A DNA stretch of 58,510 bases from Peribacillus faecalis (GTDB lineage: Bacteria > Bacillota > Bacilli > Bacillales > DSM-1321): assembly GCF_014712675.1 (NCBI RefSeq), contig NZ_JACXSI010000022.1, forward strand, positions 1 to 58,510, written 5' to 3'. The notes under the pieces were generated by a model. That model was given only the letters and a program-made list of their open reading frames with translations, ran no database searches and was not told where the DNA came from. A program made the position numbers and the translations under genes. Positions 7,711 through 17,061 of the stretch are shown here, piece by piece (position 1 is the first letter of the stretch; each line of letters opens with the position of its first letter).

Positions 7711-10206
7711 ATGTTAGGAGCAATAATTGGAGATATTGTCGGTTCTATTTATGAGCCGAGACATCATCATATTAAGACAAAGGATTTTCCGCTTTTTACA
7801 TCGTATTCACACATAACGGACGACACGGTCATGTCCTGTGCAGTGGCTGAAGCATTGTATACGTATCAACAATCAAAAGATATTAATCTATTTAAAAGCG
7901 AACTGGTTGATAGTATGCAAAAATTCGGGAATGCTTACCCTCATGCCGGCTATGGTCATTCATTTAAGGATTGGCTTAAAACCGACCATCCGAAACCGTA
8001 TGGCAGCTATGGAAACGGATCGGCTATGCGTGTATCTCCAGTTGCTTATGTGGCAAGTAGTTTGCAGGAAGCAGAAGAATTGGCAAAGGCATCTGCGGAA
8101 GTAACGCACAATCATCCTGAGGGTATAAAAGGGGCAAAAGCGGCGGTTTCCGCAACATTTTTAGCACGAATCGGGAAAAATAAGCGACAAATTAAATCGT
8201 ACATAGAGCAAAACTATTATAAGCTGGATTTTACTCTTGATGAAATACGGCCTCATTATCGTTTTGATGTATCCTGCCAAGGTTCAGTGCCGCAGGCGAT
8301 TGTCGCATTTTTAGAGTCTGTCAGTTTTGAAGATGCGATCCGAAATGCCATCTCAATCGGAGGGGATAGCGACACCATTGCTGCGATTGCAGGCGGAATA
8401 GCAGAAGCCTACTACGGCATACCGGAGCCTATAAAACAAGAAGCATTAAAGTATGTATCGGAAGGCTTAATTGGTGAAGTCTATAAGCGTTTTATCGAGT
8501 ATTGTTCTGCTTATCCATCTAGTGATATAGGAGAAAAGTGGAAGAGACCATCTGTGACAGTAGATAATGTCATAGTAAGACAGAGTAAAAACAAAGATTT
8601 CCTTTTATTAATTCGTCGTAAAAATGAGCCGTTTAAACATCAATGGGCATTGCCTGGCGGATATGTAAATGAAAATGAAATTGTTGAGAGAGCTGCAATT
8701 CGCGAATTGGAAGAAGAAACCGGAGTAGAGGCACCTTCGTTGGAATTGGTAGGTGTGTTCAGCGAACCGAATCGAGATCCGCGCGGCTGGACAATCTCTT
8801 GTGCCTATAAGGCAAATGTTGATCAAAACGTTTTAGCTCATGCTGGGGATGATGCATCTGAAGCTGAATGGTTTGCCGTTAGTTGGACAAGGAAGCGAGA
8901 CCATCTGATGCTAGTGTTAAAAAGTGAATTCGAACAGCTTGAAGCAGCAGTTGATATGCACATAGATGAAAATGGTGAATTGAAAGTAGGCGCGCAGCAC
9001 ACGGCACATATCGCTTTTGACCATGCTAAAATCATTGCTTCTGCATTAAAGGATGATTGGTCTAGCTTGTTTAACTCATCCGATATAGAAAAAACGGACA
9101 AAGGTTCATTGCATGCTTTTAGCGGTTGTTTAGTTGGCGGTGCTGCAGGAGACGCACTTGGTTATGCTGTTGAGTTTATGTCGCTTGACACTATTCAATC
9201 GAAATATGGTGAAAATGGAATAACTCAGTATCAGCTGCATCATGGTCAAGCAAGAATATCTGATGATACACAAATGACGCTATTTACGGCTAATGGTTTG
9301 TTGCTTGGGATTACTCGCGGCATGACGAGGGGAATCATGGGCAGTATCGAAAACTATGTATATTTGTGCTATAAAGATTGGCTTGAAACGCAAAGTGGAA
9401 ATAAACAAGATTATCATTTTAGCTGGTTATTTCATGTTCAGGAATTACACAGTGCCAGAGCTCCGGGAAATACGTGTTTAAGCGCGCTGAAAAGCGGGGA
9501 AATGGGGACAATGGAGAAATCGATTAATCATAGTAAAGGATGCGGCGGTGTCATGCGTGTAGCTCCTGTCGGTTTGTATTGTCCGAGAAAATGGGACCGA
9601 ACAGAAACAGCTTTAATAGGAGCGAAAGTGGCAGCTATTACTCATGGCCATCCGCTTGGTTTTATTCCAGCGGCATCGTTGGTGGATATCATTTCTCAGA
9701 TTGTATATGGAGAAGAGACAGAATTGAAAGAAATCATTAGCGAAAGCACAAAGTTTATCGTGAACTTATTTAAACAATATCCGCAAGCTAAAGAATTTCA
9801 ACGAATCATGGAATTAGCTATGACTTTATCTGAGCAAACGATAGAAGATGCTCAAGCTATAAAACAAATAGGGGAAGGCTGGGTAGCCGAAGAAGCATTA
9901 GCCATTGCGGTTTATAGTGGTTTGAAACATTCAAGCAACTTTGGCGCTGCTATAATAGCAGCAGTCAATCATGATGGAGACAGCGATTCTACTGGCGCTA
10001 TAACAGGGAACATAATGGGTGCATTCCTAGGCTACAACGCCATTCCTGCACATTATTTGGAAAAACTAGAGTTAAAAGACATCATCTTAGAAATGGCAGA
10101 GGATCTTTACAATGATTGTCAAATCTCTGAATATACTCCGGCATCTAACCAATATGAGCTTGAATGGGAAGTGAAATATATCAACTGCCAACCGATGCAC
10201 AAATGA
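7711..10206 (+). CDS. ADP-ribosylglycohydrolase - NUDIX - ADP-ribosylglycohydrolase fusion
   Basis: 831-residue cytoplasmic protein of three enzyme domains. Residues 1-270 form an ADP-ribosylglycohydrolase with metal motifs TDDTVMSCA and GGDSDTIAAIAGG. Residues about 285-420 form a NUDIX hydrolase with a perfect box (G-x5-E-x7-RELEEETGV). Residues about 470-815 form a second ADP-ribosylglycohydrolase with SDDTQMTLFTANGL and HDGDSDSTGAITGN. All metal-binding acidic motifs are intact in the three domains. Family knowledge: ARH enzymes remove ADP-ribose from proteins or small molecules, and NUDIX enzymes often split ADP-ribose to AMP and ribose-5-phosphate, so a salvage line from ADP-ribosylated substrate to AMP is a reasonable inference. 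The ATG at 7711 follows AGAAGGGTG. It is a single-gene unit with its own terminator. Confidence 0.9.
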   Translation: MLGAIIGDIVGSIYEPRHHHIKTKDFPLFTSYSHITDDTVMSCAVAEALYTYQQSKDINLFKSELVDSMQKFGNAYPHAGYGHSFKDWLKTDHPKPYGSYGNGSAMRVSPVAYVASSLQEAEELAKASAEVTHNHPEGIKGAKAAVSATFLARIGKNKRQIKSYIEQNYYKLDFTLDEIRPHYRFDVSCQGSVPQAIVAFLESVSFEDAIRNAISIGGDSDTIAAIAGGIAEAYYGIPEPIKQEALKYVSEGLIGEVYKRFIEYCSAYPSSDIGEKWKRPSVTVDNVIVRQSKNKDFLLLIRRKNEPFKHQWALPGGYVNENEIVERAAIRELEEETGVEAPSLELVGVFSEPNRDPRGWTISCAYKANVDQNVLAHAGDDASEAEWFAVSWTRKRDHLMLVLKSEFEQLEAAVDMHIDENGELKVGAQHTAHIAFDHAKIIASALKDDWSSLFNSSDIEKTDKGSLHAFSGCLVGGAAGDALGYAVEFMSLDTIQSKYGENGITQYQLHHGQARISDDTQMTLFTANGLLLGITRGMTRGIMGSIENYVYLCYKDWLETQSGNKQDYHFSWLFHVQELHSARAPGNTCLSALKSGEMGTMEKSINHSKGCGGVMRVAPVGLYCPRKWDRTETALIGAKVAAITHGHPLGFIPAASLVDIISQIVYGEETELKEIISESTKFIVNLFKQYPQAKEFQRIMELAMTLSEQTIEDAQAIKQIGEGWVAEEALAIAVYSGLKHSSNFGAAIIAAVNHDGDSDSTGAITGNIMGAFLGYNAIPAHYLEKLELKDIILEMAEDLYNDCQISEYTPASNQYELEWEVKYINCQPMHK

Positions 10207-10207
10207 T

Positions 10208-10248
10208 AAAACAGCCGCTTCCCGATTTTGATTGGGTGCGGCTGTTTG
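10208..10248 (+). terminator. terminator after the ARH-NUDIX-ARH gene
   Basis: AAACAGCCGC and GCGGCTGTTT form a 10-bp stem around a T-rich loop, beginning just after the stop codon. Confidence 0.8.
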
Positions 10249-10840
10249 AATGATGTTATATACCCTGATCTGGTACTAAAATCGCCCTTACTGATCAATA
10301 TGTCGAAGCCTATCATCAAATTGCTCAGCCATCTTCTTCTCCATTTCCTCGAGTAAATATGAATTGTTATGTCCTAATCATTCACTCACAACCTTTGGAA
10401 TTTCACTCAGTCCCATTAATATTGGGGATATGTTTCCGGTTTTATGTGAATCTGTGAATCTTATCTACTTAAATTTAAAGCGTCTAATAAATTTGATATA
10501 TTATATAAAATATGTAAAAATTAGGTAACACTATCGTTGAATAGTCTATGAATCTTTTATAGAAACTACATGTTTTTCCCACATTCATAAATCCAATTGT
10601 AAATTCTTCTATTTTTTCTTTCCTAATGGTTTAGTTACGTTATTTTTTGTAGATGGTTTACCGATTAATGACTATAGTTTTTGACTTTTAGAAGGAGATA
10701 ACCAGTATGTTATTAAACTATGAAAGGAGGTGAGAGGTTAATAGAAATATAGAAATAACGACATAAGTTCACCAACAGTTAGGCTTTAAAAACACCATAC
10801 AAATGAAGTAGTTCATTATCTAATAGGGAGGAGAATCTTT
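10249..10840 (+). other. 592-base leader/intergenic region before the M6 protease
   Basis: No protein gene of real size is seen. A stretch around 10480-10530 is very A/T-rich and may hold the promoter. Near its end is an 8-codon open frame (10707-10733, MLLNYERR) with a good AGAAGGAGAT ribosome site that overlaps a second, strong Shine-Dalgarno-like sequence (separate entry). The true start of the protease lies about 110 bases further on. Confidence 0.4.
10722..10730 (+). promoter_or_regulatory. STAB-SD-like sequence GAAAGGAGG in the leader
   Basis: GAAAGGAGG exactly matches the STAB-SD element known in the cry3A leader of B. thuringiensis, where ribosome binding protects the mRNA 5' end. 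It is not at the right distance from any sizeable gene, so it is not an ordinary ribosome site. The role here is inferred. Confidence 0.4.
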
Positions 10841-13123
10841 TTGAAGCTTAGAAATAAAATTACAGCAATTACGACTGGTATTTTGCTTGCAATGTCTTCA
10901 ACAGCTGCTTTTGCTGCGCAGCCAGGACTAGATAAAATGCCTGACCCAATCGATCCTTTGTCGTGGGTGAATCCAGAGGATATGACGTGGAATGATTATA
11001 ATCCGATTCCGGGTATTGACTGGAATAACACTGATATTAAACCGGAAACGGAACTTAAAGGGGCTTTAATTTTGGTCGATTTTCCAGATCAGGATTTTAT
11101 TTTGACCAAAGCTAAGGGTTCAGAACTCATTGGTAATCCGCAAGTCGATGCTGTACCACGCGAAGAATTAGGGGAATGGTGGAAAGATTTCTTGAATACT
11201 CCTAGCGAATTAAACAACTACCAGACAATTGACGGTTTTTGGAAAGAAAATTCTAATGGAAAATGGGGTGTAACCCTAGATTCTTATGGTCCATACCGTT
11301 TGGATAAAAATGAATTTCAGTATGGGCTTGAAAGCAGTCATAACGCTAATACACTTCCAAGCAATTATACAAGAGGAAACCTTTTTCAGGATGGTGTCAA
11401 TGCAGCCGCCGCTGACATAGCTGCTTCAGGAGAAGAATATGACTTTGCGTTTATCGTTCATGCTGGCTATGATGAATCAACAGTATGGCAGGAACTCGGT
11501 GAAATGATGTTTCTGAATCCGGAATCTGTACCTGATGAATTTGGACCACCAGATTTACCAGGATTTGGAAACATGCCAAACTGGGCAAAAACTCGTTACG
11601 TGCCATGGACTTCTTATTATGCAGCAAAAACGATTTGGTCTGCTGCATCTAGCGCAACGATAAATGGTAAAAGAATTCGTGTTTCCATTCAAGGGGAAAG
11701 TGATGGCATGGGCACATTTGCTCACGAATTTGGGCATCTCCGCGGCCTTGGTGATAACTATAATAATGCAGCACTTGACCCTAGAACCTATTCAGGTTAT
11801 TGGGAAACAATGAGTCGTGGATCGTTCAATGGTCCCGGTGGAACGCACACTCGCTGGATGATTCCTTCTACTCTTGGTGCTTCCTTATCTGCCCCTCATA
11901 TGCTTCGTAATAAGATGAAACAAGGATTTTTAGAAAATGATGAAGTTCTGCACATTAATCGCGATGACTTAAAAGTGACCGGACCGGTGTTTGCGGATAT
12001 TACCGCACGTCAAGTACCGATTGGCAGTGAATTTGGTCGAACTGGACTTTACGGTATCAACATCAGTATGAACGATTTAACACCTACAGATTACCTTGCG
12101 GGTGATTGGCGTAACGATATTCTGAACAATAGATTATACGATAACTATACTATTGAAGTGGTAGACCGTATTGGTACGGACTCCTTTGCGGCAGACTCAG
12201 GCGTATTGATAGCCAAGACCAAAAATGCAGAGACTGCTCCGAACATTTGGGTAGTTGATTCGCATCCTGAGGATATCGATTTAAAAGATTTTACTAGACC
12301 TGATGGCACAACAGCAATGGTTGGAAAAGGTGACCCTCGTCAGGCTCTTGATGCATTGTTCAAAGCTGGGAGTGGGGCAAGTTTAGTTGCCGGAAAATTC
12401 GATGGTTCAATTAATAGAGATACTATAGTCAGTGAGTATATTGATCCATACAATAAACTTCATTTCTATATTTTAGGGAATTACAAAGACAATGATGGTG
12501 TACTTCGTTACCAGGTTGCTGTCCGTAACACAGAGGGTGGAGGCACCTATAAACGTGGGGTGGAAGTAAGTGCTGGAGCTATAGAACCTGCCGTACAGGA
12601 CAAAATAGCAGTCTATCATTTCAAAGTAACTAATACCGGTGAAGAAAAAGATCTTATTCGTGTCAACGCTTCGGCAGGTGATGATTGGTTAGTTCAACTT
12701 GATAACAATGTACTCGCTATAGAGCCTGGAGCAATCGTCGATGTACCTGTGTACGTAAAAATTCCAAAGGGCAAGACTGCCCCAGATATCCTCACATTTA
12801 CAGCAACTTCAGAGACGGATTCCACTCAAACTGTTACCTATACAAATCTTTTGGCGTCCAATCTTAATGCAACCGGATTAAGTTCCGTTATTGATAGCTT
12901 TGCCAAAGAGGGAGCATTTAAAGCAGGTGCAGCGCAAGCATTGAAGGCACATTTGAATTCCGTTGGTCAATTTGAAAAGAAAAACTCTCCGGATAAGGTG
13001 CTTAAACACATAAATAATTTCAAACAGTTTTTGGAACTTAAAAAAGATGCAAATCAGATTTCCGAGAAAGCTTATAACAGTCTGAAAGCTCATGCAGATG
13101 CAATGATTGAAATCTGGCAATAG
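10841..13123 (+). CDS. secreted M6-family (immune inhibitor A-like) metalloprotease
   Basis: 760 residues starting at TTG with GGGAGGAG upstream. A Sec signal peptide (about 1-26, ending AAFAA) precedes a catalytic domain with the HExxHxxGxxD zinc motif HEFGHLRGLGD starting at residue 295, typical of M6 peptidases. A beta-sandwich, NEW3-like region (about 590-670) follows. The last roughly 80 residues match the FIMAH-type helical domain found at the ends of secreted Bacillales enzymes (LKAHLNSVGQFEKKN, then ISEKAYNSLKAHADAM). Family role: broad extracellular proteolysis. InhA of the B. cereus group degrades antimicrobial peptides. The gene is monocistronic, and the next gene, PrsA, may help fold exported proteins such as this one. 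Confidence 0.88.
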   Translation: MKLRNKITAITTGILLAMSSTAAFAAQPGLDKMPDPIDPLSWVNPEDMTWNDYNPIPGIDWNNTDIKPETELKGALILVDFPDQDFILTKAKGSELIGNPQVDAVPREELGEWWKDFLNTPSELNNYQTIDGFWKENSNGKWGVTLDSYGPYRLDKNEFQYGLESSHNANTLPSNYTRGNLFQDGVNAAAADIAASGEEYDFAFIVHAGYDESTVWQELGEMMFLNPESVPDEFGPPDLPGFGNMPNWAKTRYVPWTSYYAAKTIWSAASSATINGKRIRVSIQGESDGMGTFAHEFGHLRGLGDNYNNAALDPRTYSGYWETMSRGSFNGPGGTHTRWMIPSTLGASLSAPHMLRNKMKQGFLENDEVLHINRDDLKVTGPVFADITARQVPIGSEFGRTGLYGINISMNDLTPTDYLAGDWRNDILNNRLYDNYTIEVVDRIGTDSFAADSGVLIAKTKNAETAPNIWVVDSHPEDIDLKDFTRPDGTTAMVGKGDPRQALDALFKAGSGASLVAGKFDGSINRDTIVSEYIDPYNKLHFYILGNYKDNDGVLRYQVAVRNTEGGGTYKRGVEVSAGAIEPAVQDKIAVYHFKVTNTGEEKDLIRVNASAGDDWLVQLDNNVLAIEPGAIVDVPVYVKIPKGKTAPDILTFTATSETDSTQTVTYTNLLASNLNATGLSSVIDSFAKEGAFKAGAAQALKAHLNSVGQFEKKNSPDKVLKHINNFKQFLELKKDANQISEKAYNSLKAHADAMIEIWQ

Positions 13124-13144
13124 TAAGATCGCTTTTTTAGTATC

Positions 13145-13179
13145 TGCCCCCTGTACTGGAATGACTATTACAGGGGGCA
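13145..13179 (+). terminator. strong hairpin after the M6 protease
   Basis: TGCCCCCTGT (13145-13154) pairs perfectly with ACAGGGGGCA (13170-13179). It lacks a clean T run on the right, so it may act as a terminator or as a 3' stabilising hairpin. Confidence 0.6.
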
Positions 13180-13292
13180 AACTCAAAATCTATCTTAAAT
13201 ATGGGAATCAGCGAATGGTCTCCTGTGATTTTATTTAGTCAGTTTTCTGAATGGCGATTAAAGAGAGTTGTCAATAGTAGGAGTGGAGATAA

Positions 13293-14168
13293 TTGAAGAA
13301 TATAATTACAATTACAGCTATTTTATTATTATTTTTACTTGGTGCCTGTTCGGCTTTAACCTCTAGTGGTAATAGCGATGTGCTTATTAAAACAGAATTT
13401 GGAAACATCTCAAAAGAGGATCTATACAAAGAAGTAGTTAATACCGAACCTGGAAATGAATTGATTCAGAAATTGGTTTATATGCAAATTTTAAAAGGTA
13501 AATATGAGGTATCTGATGAAGAAGTGAACCAACGGCTGGAAGAGATAAAGGGACAAGTCGGTGATAAAGATGAATTTGAAATGTTCCTGCAAAAACAGGG
13601 CTTCATTAATGAAAATGAACTAAAGGATTATATCGAACAATCTCTATATTTCTCTAAAGCAACAACAGAAGGGGTGAAAGTCTCAGATAAGCAAATAAAA
13701 GATTACTATGAACAACATAAAGACCAATATACTGAGGTGAAAACTAGCCATATTCTGGTGGATAATGAGGCGATTGCTCAAGAAGTTGATAAGGAACTAA
13801 AGAATGGAACCGATTTTGCTGAATTAGCAAAAAAACAATCGACGGATAAGGTCTCTGCAGAGCAAGGAGGGGATTTGGGCTATCTTTCCGGTCGCAGTAA
13901 GGAATTGGATCCAACATTTCTTGCTTCCGCTATGAAATTACAAGTAGGTGAAGTGAGCGAACCAGTAAAGACAGTATTTGGTTATCACATTATTAAAGTG
14001 ACAGATAGAAAGGAGACACCATTAAGTGAAGTAAAAGACCAAATTAAGCGTGTGTTGATGGAAAAAGACGCAAAACCGATACAAGAGGTATTAAACAATT
14101 TAAATAAAGAAATTGAAATAAAAGAAGATGTATTTAAAGATGTATTTAAGGATGTAGAACCAAAATAA
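13293..14168 (+). CDS. prsA: PrsA-like foldase lipoprotein (parvulin PPIase)
   Basis: 291-residue lipoprotein with signal peptide and lipobox LLGAC (Cys near residue 19). The N-terminal SurA/PrsA-like helical region is followed by a parvulin rotamase domain at about 148-245 (TSHILVDNE, GGDLGYLSGR, FGYHIIKV), then a lysine-rich tail. The start is TTG at 13293 after AGGAGTGGAG. PrsA proteins sit on the outer face of the membrane and fold exported proteins. The size matches the B. subtilis protein (292). Bacillales often carry several paralogues, so this need not be the housekeeping copy. Confidence 0.9.
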   Translation: MKNIITITAILLLFLLGACSALTSSGNSDVLIKTEFGNISKEDLYKEVVNTEPGNELIQKLVYMQILKGKYEVSDEEVNQRLEEIKGQVGDKDEFEMFLQKQGFINENELKDYIEQSLYFSKATTEGVKVSDKQIKDYYEQHKDQYTEVKTSHILVDNEAIAQEVDKELKNGTDFAELAKKQSTDKVSAEQGGDLGYLSGRSKELDPTFLASAMKLQVGEVSEPVKTVFGYHIIKVTDRKETPLSEVKDQIKRVLMEKDAKPIQEVLNNLNKEIEIKEDVFKDVFKDVEPK

Positions 14169-14300
14169 ACAAATATATCCCCTCAAGGTTAATGTTCAAC
14201 ATAAAGGAGTTTGGTCTTGTAGCCATTGGATTTGTACATAATCTGAATGAAAATGACATCGTTTCACGATGTATATGAATGAAACAGCGGCGGTGTAAAT

Positions 14301-14668
14301 ATGATTCTATCATTTGCACTGGTACAATTAGAGGTTAAAGGTTCAAACGAAGAAAGAGATAAAGCTTTATCCTGCTCATCAAGTGAACTAATAATCCGTT
14401 ACAAGCATTTGATCAACAGAAGTTGGATCAAGCCTTAAAAGCTTCCAACTAATAGGATGGACATCACTTGCATACTCGATTAGGAAGCAATGAAGGACTT
14501 TAGATAAGTGGATTACAAGAGTTTAAGCGTATTTTTGAGGAGTATGACTTCTACAATAACCAAAATCATACTGTTGAACAATTATTTAAAGAACTTAATA
14601 ACAATCTCCAATCAATCTATGATTACAATAAAGATAAAATTGATGAAATGTTTGAAAATAGGAATTAG
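14301..14668 (+). pseudogene. decayed coding region, family unknown
   Basis: Short coherent coding stretches occur in different frames: 14301 onward (MILSFALVQLEVKGSNEERD), a second ending QAFDQQKLDQALKASN near 14452, and a third at 14510-14668 (GLQEFKRIFEEYDFYNNQN and VEQLFKELNNNLQSIYDYNK) ending at a TAG. None has a full reading frame. The pattern suggests a gene of at least 120 codons broken by several indels. I cannot name the family. Confidence 0.4.
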
Positions 14669-14706
14669 ATTTCTGAAAGTACAACAATCGAAAGAAATAT
14701 AAACGA

Positions 14707-14739
14707 GCAAGAGGCTGCCTGATACAGGAAGCCTCTTGC
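14707..14739. terminator. bidirectional terminator
   Basis: GCAAGAGGCT (14707-14716) pairs with AGCCTCTTGC (14730-14739). It ends the minus-strand racemase gene (stop at 14747) and blocks the plus strand. Confidence 0.75.
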
Positions 14740-14746
14740 TTGTGTG

Positions 14747-15541
14747 TTAAATAAACCCGACATACGGTCTTTGGCTATTCGCATAATGCACCCAGCGGAT
14801 GAGCGTTATATAATCATACACCGGTAGCTGAACCACTTTTTGAATATCGTACGCATAAGGCGGAAGATCGCTGCATTCGAGCAAGACAGCGGCGATATCA
14901 GGATCCGCTTCAACAAGCTCGACTGCTTTTTGCACCACTTCATCTCGCAGTTTCTCATTATCGAAAACGCCTCTTCCTTCGGCAATCGCTGAGAACTCTT
15001 TTTCTTTGCTTAAATCGCCGATAACAAGACGGTCAGTGTTATGAACACCGCAACTTTTGAAAAGGCTCGTTGTCAAACCTTGTTCATAAGCTGTCAGAAC
15101 CGCAATTTTTTGATTGGATTTCAAGCCAATCTCAATCCATGGAATTTGGACAAGGCTGGATAAGTAGACAGGGATGTCAAGCGCATCAGCTACCTCGGAT
15201 TGAAAATTGCCGAAGAAACCGCACGCCGCACTAATCGCTTTCGCACCTTCACTTTGAAACTGCTTAGCCGTCTGAATAATGCCATCAAGCAAGGAACGAT
15301 CACTGTTCAAAAGCGCAGTGCTGGTGCAGCACGGTACGACTTTGTATTGCACAGGAAAGCTATAAGTATAGCAATTGGCTACGTTACCGGGAATAACCGG
15401 ATATGCACTTTCATCGAGATACATAATGCCGACTGCGTAGCCTGTCACATAATGGCCTTTCTTCTGGGAGATTGGTCCTGTTTTTGTTTGATGACCGATA
15501 TAGCCGTAGTGGGAGATGGGTTTGTTGTTTTTTGATTGCAT
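14747..15541 (-). CDS. Asp/Glu/hydantoin racemase-family protein
   Basis: 264-residue cytosolic enzyme of the aspartate/glutamate racemase superfamily. The two catalytic-type cysteines are visible in AISAACGFFG and VLLECSDLPPYA, the expected two-domain arrangement. ATG 15541 is preferred over an in-frame ATG at 15583 because an AGGTGA ribosome site lies seven bases before it. Substrate is not evident: racemisation of an amino acid or hydantoin, or a related decarboxylase or isomerase, is possible. Monocistronic on the minus strand, flanked by decayed DNA. Confidence 0.72.
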   Translation of the reverse strand: MQSKNNKPISHYGYIGHQTKTGPISQKKGHYVTGYAVGIMYLDESAYPVIPGNVANCYTYSFPVQYKVVPCCTSTALLNSDRSLLDGIIQTAKQFQSEGAKAISAACGFFGNFQSEVADALDIPVYLSSLVQIPWIEIGLKSNQKIAVLTAYEQGLTTSLFKSCGVHNTDRLVIGDLSKEKEFSAIAEGRGVFDNEKLRDEVVQKAVELVEADPDIAAVLLECSDLPPYAYDIQKVVQLPVYDYITLIRWVHYANSQRPYVGFI

Positions 15542-15699
15542 TGGGTTCACCTGCTTTGGTTTGTATGGGGGTAGTATTTTCAATTTAATACGTAAATATG
15601 TCAGGTCTGGAACATTGATATTAAATGGGGCTAATTATTGCAGATATTTTACAATAGTCAAAGTGTAAGAAAATATGTTACTAATGAAAAAATGTTATG

Positions 15700-16573
15700 A
15701 AGAATATATTTTGTTCCTAAGGCGGTTCAAACATTATCCCGTGTAAATCGTACATGTACCGGTAAAACAGATACGATTTTGTTAACACCTCAGAAGAAAT
15801 ACAAGCAGCTTTTCAGCCATGTTATGAAGGTACTACTCTAGATAAAGAAATTGATGTGAACTTAATCTATGATACTAGTGATAAGTTAAGAAAATATCAC
15901 ATATATAACCAAACAGACATTAATTCTGTTATGAAAATATATCAGGCTGGCAATAAACAAGATGCTACAACTTTAGGTAAGTTAAGTAGTGCCTTTAAGC
16001 CTATTATTGGTCGTTATGAGGAATTATCAGAAGATCAACAATATGAATTTCGAGTGACATTACGTAATTTTAATAAGTGGTACAACTATATTACCCAACT
16101 AGTGCGAATGTTTGATAAAGAACTGCATGATTAGATGATAAAATTAAACTAGAGTACTTTAAAATTAAGGAAGATTTTAAGGGCAGTATTGCACTAGAAG
16201 CGAATTCATCTTACGCAGGTGAATTAAAGAATATAGACACAATAATGCCAATCCAAAACCACCAGAAGAAAAAGAGTTATTAGCAAGTATTATTAATCGT
16301 GTTAATGAACGATTCCAGGGAGATTTTACGGAAGCTGATAAGGTAATTGTGGAACAACTATTTAATAAGGCAATCACTAGTAATACAAAACTAAAACAAT
16401 ATGCTGAAAATAATGATGAAGCAATGTTTACTAAAAATATTTTTCCAAAAGAATTTCAACGAATTGCAATGGATTCTTATAGAGAAAATAAAAACTCGTA
16501 TACTAAACTGCTTGGAGATAAAAAGTTTTATTCGGCAGTTGCGCAAGAAGCTTATAAGCAATTGAGAGCGTGA
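15700..16573 (+). pseudogene. C-terminal remnant of type I restriction subunit HsdR
   Basis: Three frames must be joined to read one protein. It starts with AVQTLSRVNRTCTGKTDT (helicase motif VI region of HsdR), then EEIQAAFQPCYEGTTLDKEI, then LRNFNKWYNYITQLVRMFDK (ending at a stop near 16134), then LEYFKIKEDFKGSIALEA, and finally PPEEKELLASIINRVNERF to the TGA at 16573. These match the C-terminal third of HsdR-type DEAD/DEAH helicase-nucleases in order. A small deletion lies near 15780, with frameshifts near 16134 and 16240. The N-terminal nuclease and helicase core, and hsdM and hsdS, are absent, so the restriction system is dead here. Confidence 0.8.
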
Positions 16574-16596
16574 ATAATAGAAAGATAGGTTAACAA

Positions 16597-16625
16597 AAGG
16601 ATTGTCAATTGGGCAGTCCTTTTTA
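16597..16625 (+). terminator. terminator of the old hsdR transcript
   Basis: AAGGATTG pairs with CAGTCCTT (one G-U) and is followed by TTT, just downstream of the HsdR remnant stop. Confidence 0.65.
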
Positions 16626-17061
16626 ATGTTTAAATAAATTTAACAAAGGTATAAATAAGGTGATTTAAAGTCGGAAATTCTAAACCTTTATAATTTATAA
16701 TATAAGTGAAGTGATGAAATGGATAGCATGCTATGAATCAATAGATTCTTAGGATATTTTCAAATCACTCTACTCCTATTTTTAGTATGGCCAGTATAGT
16801 GAAGTCGGTGTTCTTTATTTGAGCACTATAGAAAATGAATATCAAAATCACATGTGTTTACTTTATATATAGTATTGGATTCTAATGTCTGTAAAATGTA
16901 GATGAATAATTAACGAAAGTATTAGCTTTGGGGGCACCGTTAAACTATTTATTGAAATGAGGGCCATTTGCAAACCTCTTCTAAGCATAAATCCTACATA
17001 AACTTAGAAGAAGTCTCTACGCTGAAATTCTACTAATTTCCTGATTTTAAAATAATAGTTT
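16626..17061. other. 436-base region without a gene
   Basis: A/T-rich sequence with no credible reading frame. Near its right end CTTCTAAG (about 16979) and CTTAGAAG (about 17000) can form a stem just beyond the stop of the minus-strand SDR gene, a weak terminator candidate without a T run. Confidence 0.35.
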
